Part shown: positions 7,222 through 8,513 of the stretch, piece after piece
How positions within the stretch are numbered: position 1 is the first letter of the stretch
Layout of the letters: every line of letters starts with the position of its first letter
DNA from: Candidatus Thermokryptus sp.
GTDB taxonomy: Bacteria; Bacteroidota; Ignavibacteria; Kryptoniales; Kryptoniaceae
Assembly: GCA_028276305.1 (NCBI GenBank)
Contig: JAPYWO010000035.1
Location: 1-8,513, forward strand
Direction: 5' to 3'
DNA length: 8,513 nt
Notes under the pieces: generated by a model
Database searches by the model: none
Told to the model about the DNA's origin: nothing
The model's input: only the letters and a program-made list of their open reading frames with translations
Translations under genes and position numbers: made by a program

Positions 7222-8513
7222 TTCACAATGGCTATCTTTATTATCTTAACATCGCTTCTGCCCTGTGCGTTCGCTTCAATTCGGGCATAATAAACCCCAC
7301 CTTGAACTTTACTTACATCCCATTTTACATCTGTTTCAAAATTTGCCGAGGTCATTATATCAAACTCATCAACTTTAAAACCCGCAAGGTCAAAAATTTT
7401 TATATTCACCTTTGAATCATAAAATGTCTTCACACGAATAAATGCATAATCACCCAAAACCGGATTTGGCCAGTTGTAAACTTCATTTTTATCAAGTATT
7501 TCAGCCCGTGGCAACGGTTCAACAAAAGCGGACTTAGAGAAATAATTTGAATGTTTTTCATCCCGAAGATTACCACCCCAGAAAACTTTTGCCGGTATTG
7601 AACTTGGTCTTATCGCCCAACCGTAAAGATAACCATCAGCACTCGCGATGAAAAGATGAACAAGATTGCTCTCATAGAAAACCGCTGGCGAACCAACAAC
7701 CGATGAGCTAACAGAGACAGGAAAACCTGTAATGATTTTACCGTAAACATCAAATGCATAAATAAGCCCTGTTTTTGTCCCAACGATTATCTCAGGCAAA
7801 CCGTCGCCGTAAAAATCAACAACAACTGGCGCAGAAACCGAAACAGCATCTCTGACTTTTATCGGGAAATTCATAAGAACAGAACCAAGATAATTCAACG
7901 CCCAAATCTCATCTCCAACGGTGATTATTACATCAGGATAACCATCGGCATTCAAATCAGCAAGTGCCGGGGCTGTGCTTACCTTTGACTTAAAAGGCAA
8001 TTTCATCATCTTAAAATCACCACTTTGAGTGTTAACTATCGCTATATCTCCATCCTCGCCTATCGCTATTACAATTTCAATAGCGCCGTTCCCTTTAAGA
8101 TCAATTCCAGTTGAAGCGACAAAATTAACATTAAACTTCCATTCTCTGCTCTCAGTTTTTACCTTCGTCCTTGAAGTAGCAATCCACATTGAATCACTTG
8201 CGATAAGAGAGATAACCGGCTCATCGGAAATTTTAACCTTCTTCTCCAAAGTCCCATCCCTTCTTAAAAAGTTAAGATATCCAGAGCTATCTCCAAAGAT
8301 AATTTCATTGCGAAAAATCGCTGGTGGTGTTGAAATTTTACTTCCATTTTCAAAGACCCAAACGCTATCGGCAAAACCATCAAGATTTGAATCAAATGTC
8401 TTAAACACGACAACTTTATTACCACTTATTCCGATAACATCCTTTTTCCCATCCCCATCAACATCAAAGACAGCGCAAGGGAAATCGCCTCCAATTCTTG
8501 AATACCTCCCATC
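7218..8513 (-). CDS. Secreted FG-GAP/VCBS propeller protein with T9SS type A C-terminal sorting domain (5' end beyond right edge)
   Basis: The frame is open to the right edge, giving 431 visible residues. The codon at 8408 is an internal GTG, not a start, because the residues before it (positions 17-25, DVDGDGKKD) form another repeat. FG-GAP/VCBS-type loops occur at 17-25 (DVDGDGKKD), 41-49 (DSNLDGFAD), 138-146 (DLKGNGAIE), 186-194 (DLNADGYPD) and 233-241 (DFYGDGLPE). They probably bind calcium within propeller blades of about 48 residues. The final ~85 residues (from about 345) are a type IX sorting domain: NWPNP at 347-351, a KIFDLAG strand, then GGVYYARIE and a basic KIIKIAIVK tail. Such domains direct cargo across the outer membrane by the T9SS and are usually cleaved. 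The protein is likely surface-attached or released; the N-terminal part, and any enzyme domain in it, is not visible. Confidence 0.87.
   Translation of the reverse strand, partial: DGRYSRIGGDFPCAVFDVDGDGKKDVIGISGNKVVVFKTFDSNLDGFADSVWVFENGSKISTPPAIFRNEIIFGDSSGYLNFLRRDGTLEKKVKISDEPVISLIASDSMWIATSRTKVKTESREWKFNVNFVASTGIDLKGNGAIEIVIAIGEDGDIAIVNTQSGDFKMMKLPFKSKVSTAPALADLNADGYPDVIITVGDEIWALNYLGSVLMNFPIKVRDAVSVSAPVVVDFYGDGLPEIIVGTKTGLIYAFDVYGKIITGFPVSVSSSVVGSPAVFYESNLVHLFIASADGYLYGWAIRPSSIPAKVFWGGNLRDEKHSNYFSKSAFVEPLPRAEILDKNEVYNWPNPVLGDYAFIRVKTFYDSKVNIKIFDLAGFKVDEFDIMTSANFETDVKWDVSKVQGGVYYARIEANAQGRSDVKIIKIAIVK

Noticed and set aside
7218..8408. GTG at 8408 as the start of the FG-GAP protein
   Set aside because: The frame is open for 35 further codons to the edge and these encode another FG-GAP loop (DVDGDGKKD). 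There is no signal peptide after the GTG although the protein has a secretion sorting domain.

Overview
The window carries six genes, all on the minus strand, so transcription runs from the right edge to the left edge. In that order they are: a secreted FG-GAP/VCBS propeller protein with a type IX secretion (T9SS) C-terminal sorting domain (5' end outside the window); a signal-peptide-bearing fusion of a zinc metallopeptidase domain, a TolB-like propeller and an Omp85/BamA-like outer-membrane barrel; a DUF5683-type membrane protein; an alkaline-phosphatase-superfamily metalloenzyme; a full-length bifunctional Rel/SpoT (p)ppGpp synthetase/hydrolase; and the first 46 codons of the Holliday-junction-resolvase-like gene ruvX (yqgF), cut by the left edge.

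The DNA is visibly AT-rich, and most starts lack a strong Shine-Dalgarno. The T9SS sorting domain, the DUF5683 protein and the barrel protein point to a Gram-negative member of the Bacteroidota/FCB group. Lys/Glu/Ile-rich proteins and this gene content would fit an Ignavibacteria- or Kryptonia-like lineage, but that finer placement is inference only.

Region by region: 8513-4174 holds two exported proteins joined by an ATGA stop/start overlap. 4232-3336 is the membrane protein, whose start overlaps the barrel gene by 8 or 59 bp depending on the start chosen. 3332-2445 is the metalloenzyme, 3 bp further on. A 106-bp AT-rich gap (2444-2339) is the only intergenic space of any size. It precedes rel (2338-155), and ruvX follows 16 bp after rel. 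No tRNA, rRNA, CRISPR, insertion sequence or clear terminator was seen, and no stretch over 300 bp lacks a gene.

How the genes work together: the first three look like an envelope/surface set, while the last three are cytoplasmic (nucleotide alarmone control, nucleic-acid processing, and a metalloenzyme of unknown substrate). The tight packing suggests at least one polycistronic unit for the first four genes; rel-ruvX may be read through or started from the 106-bp gap. The most notable item is the peptidase-propeller-barrel fusion coupled to a T9SS-type cargo. I see no evidence for a defence system or mobile element.
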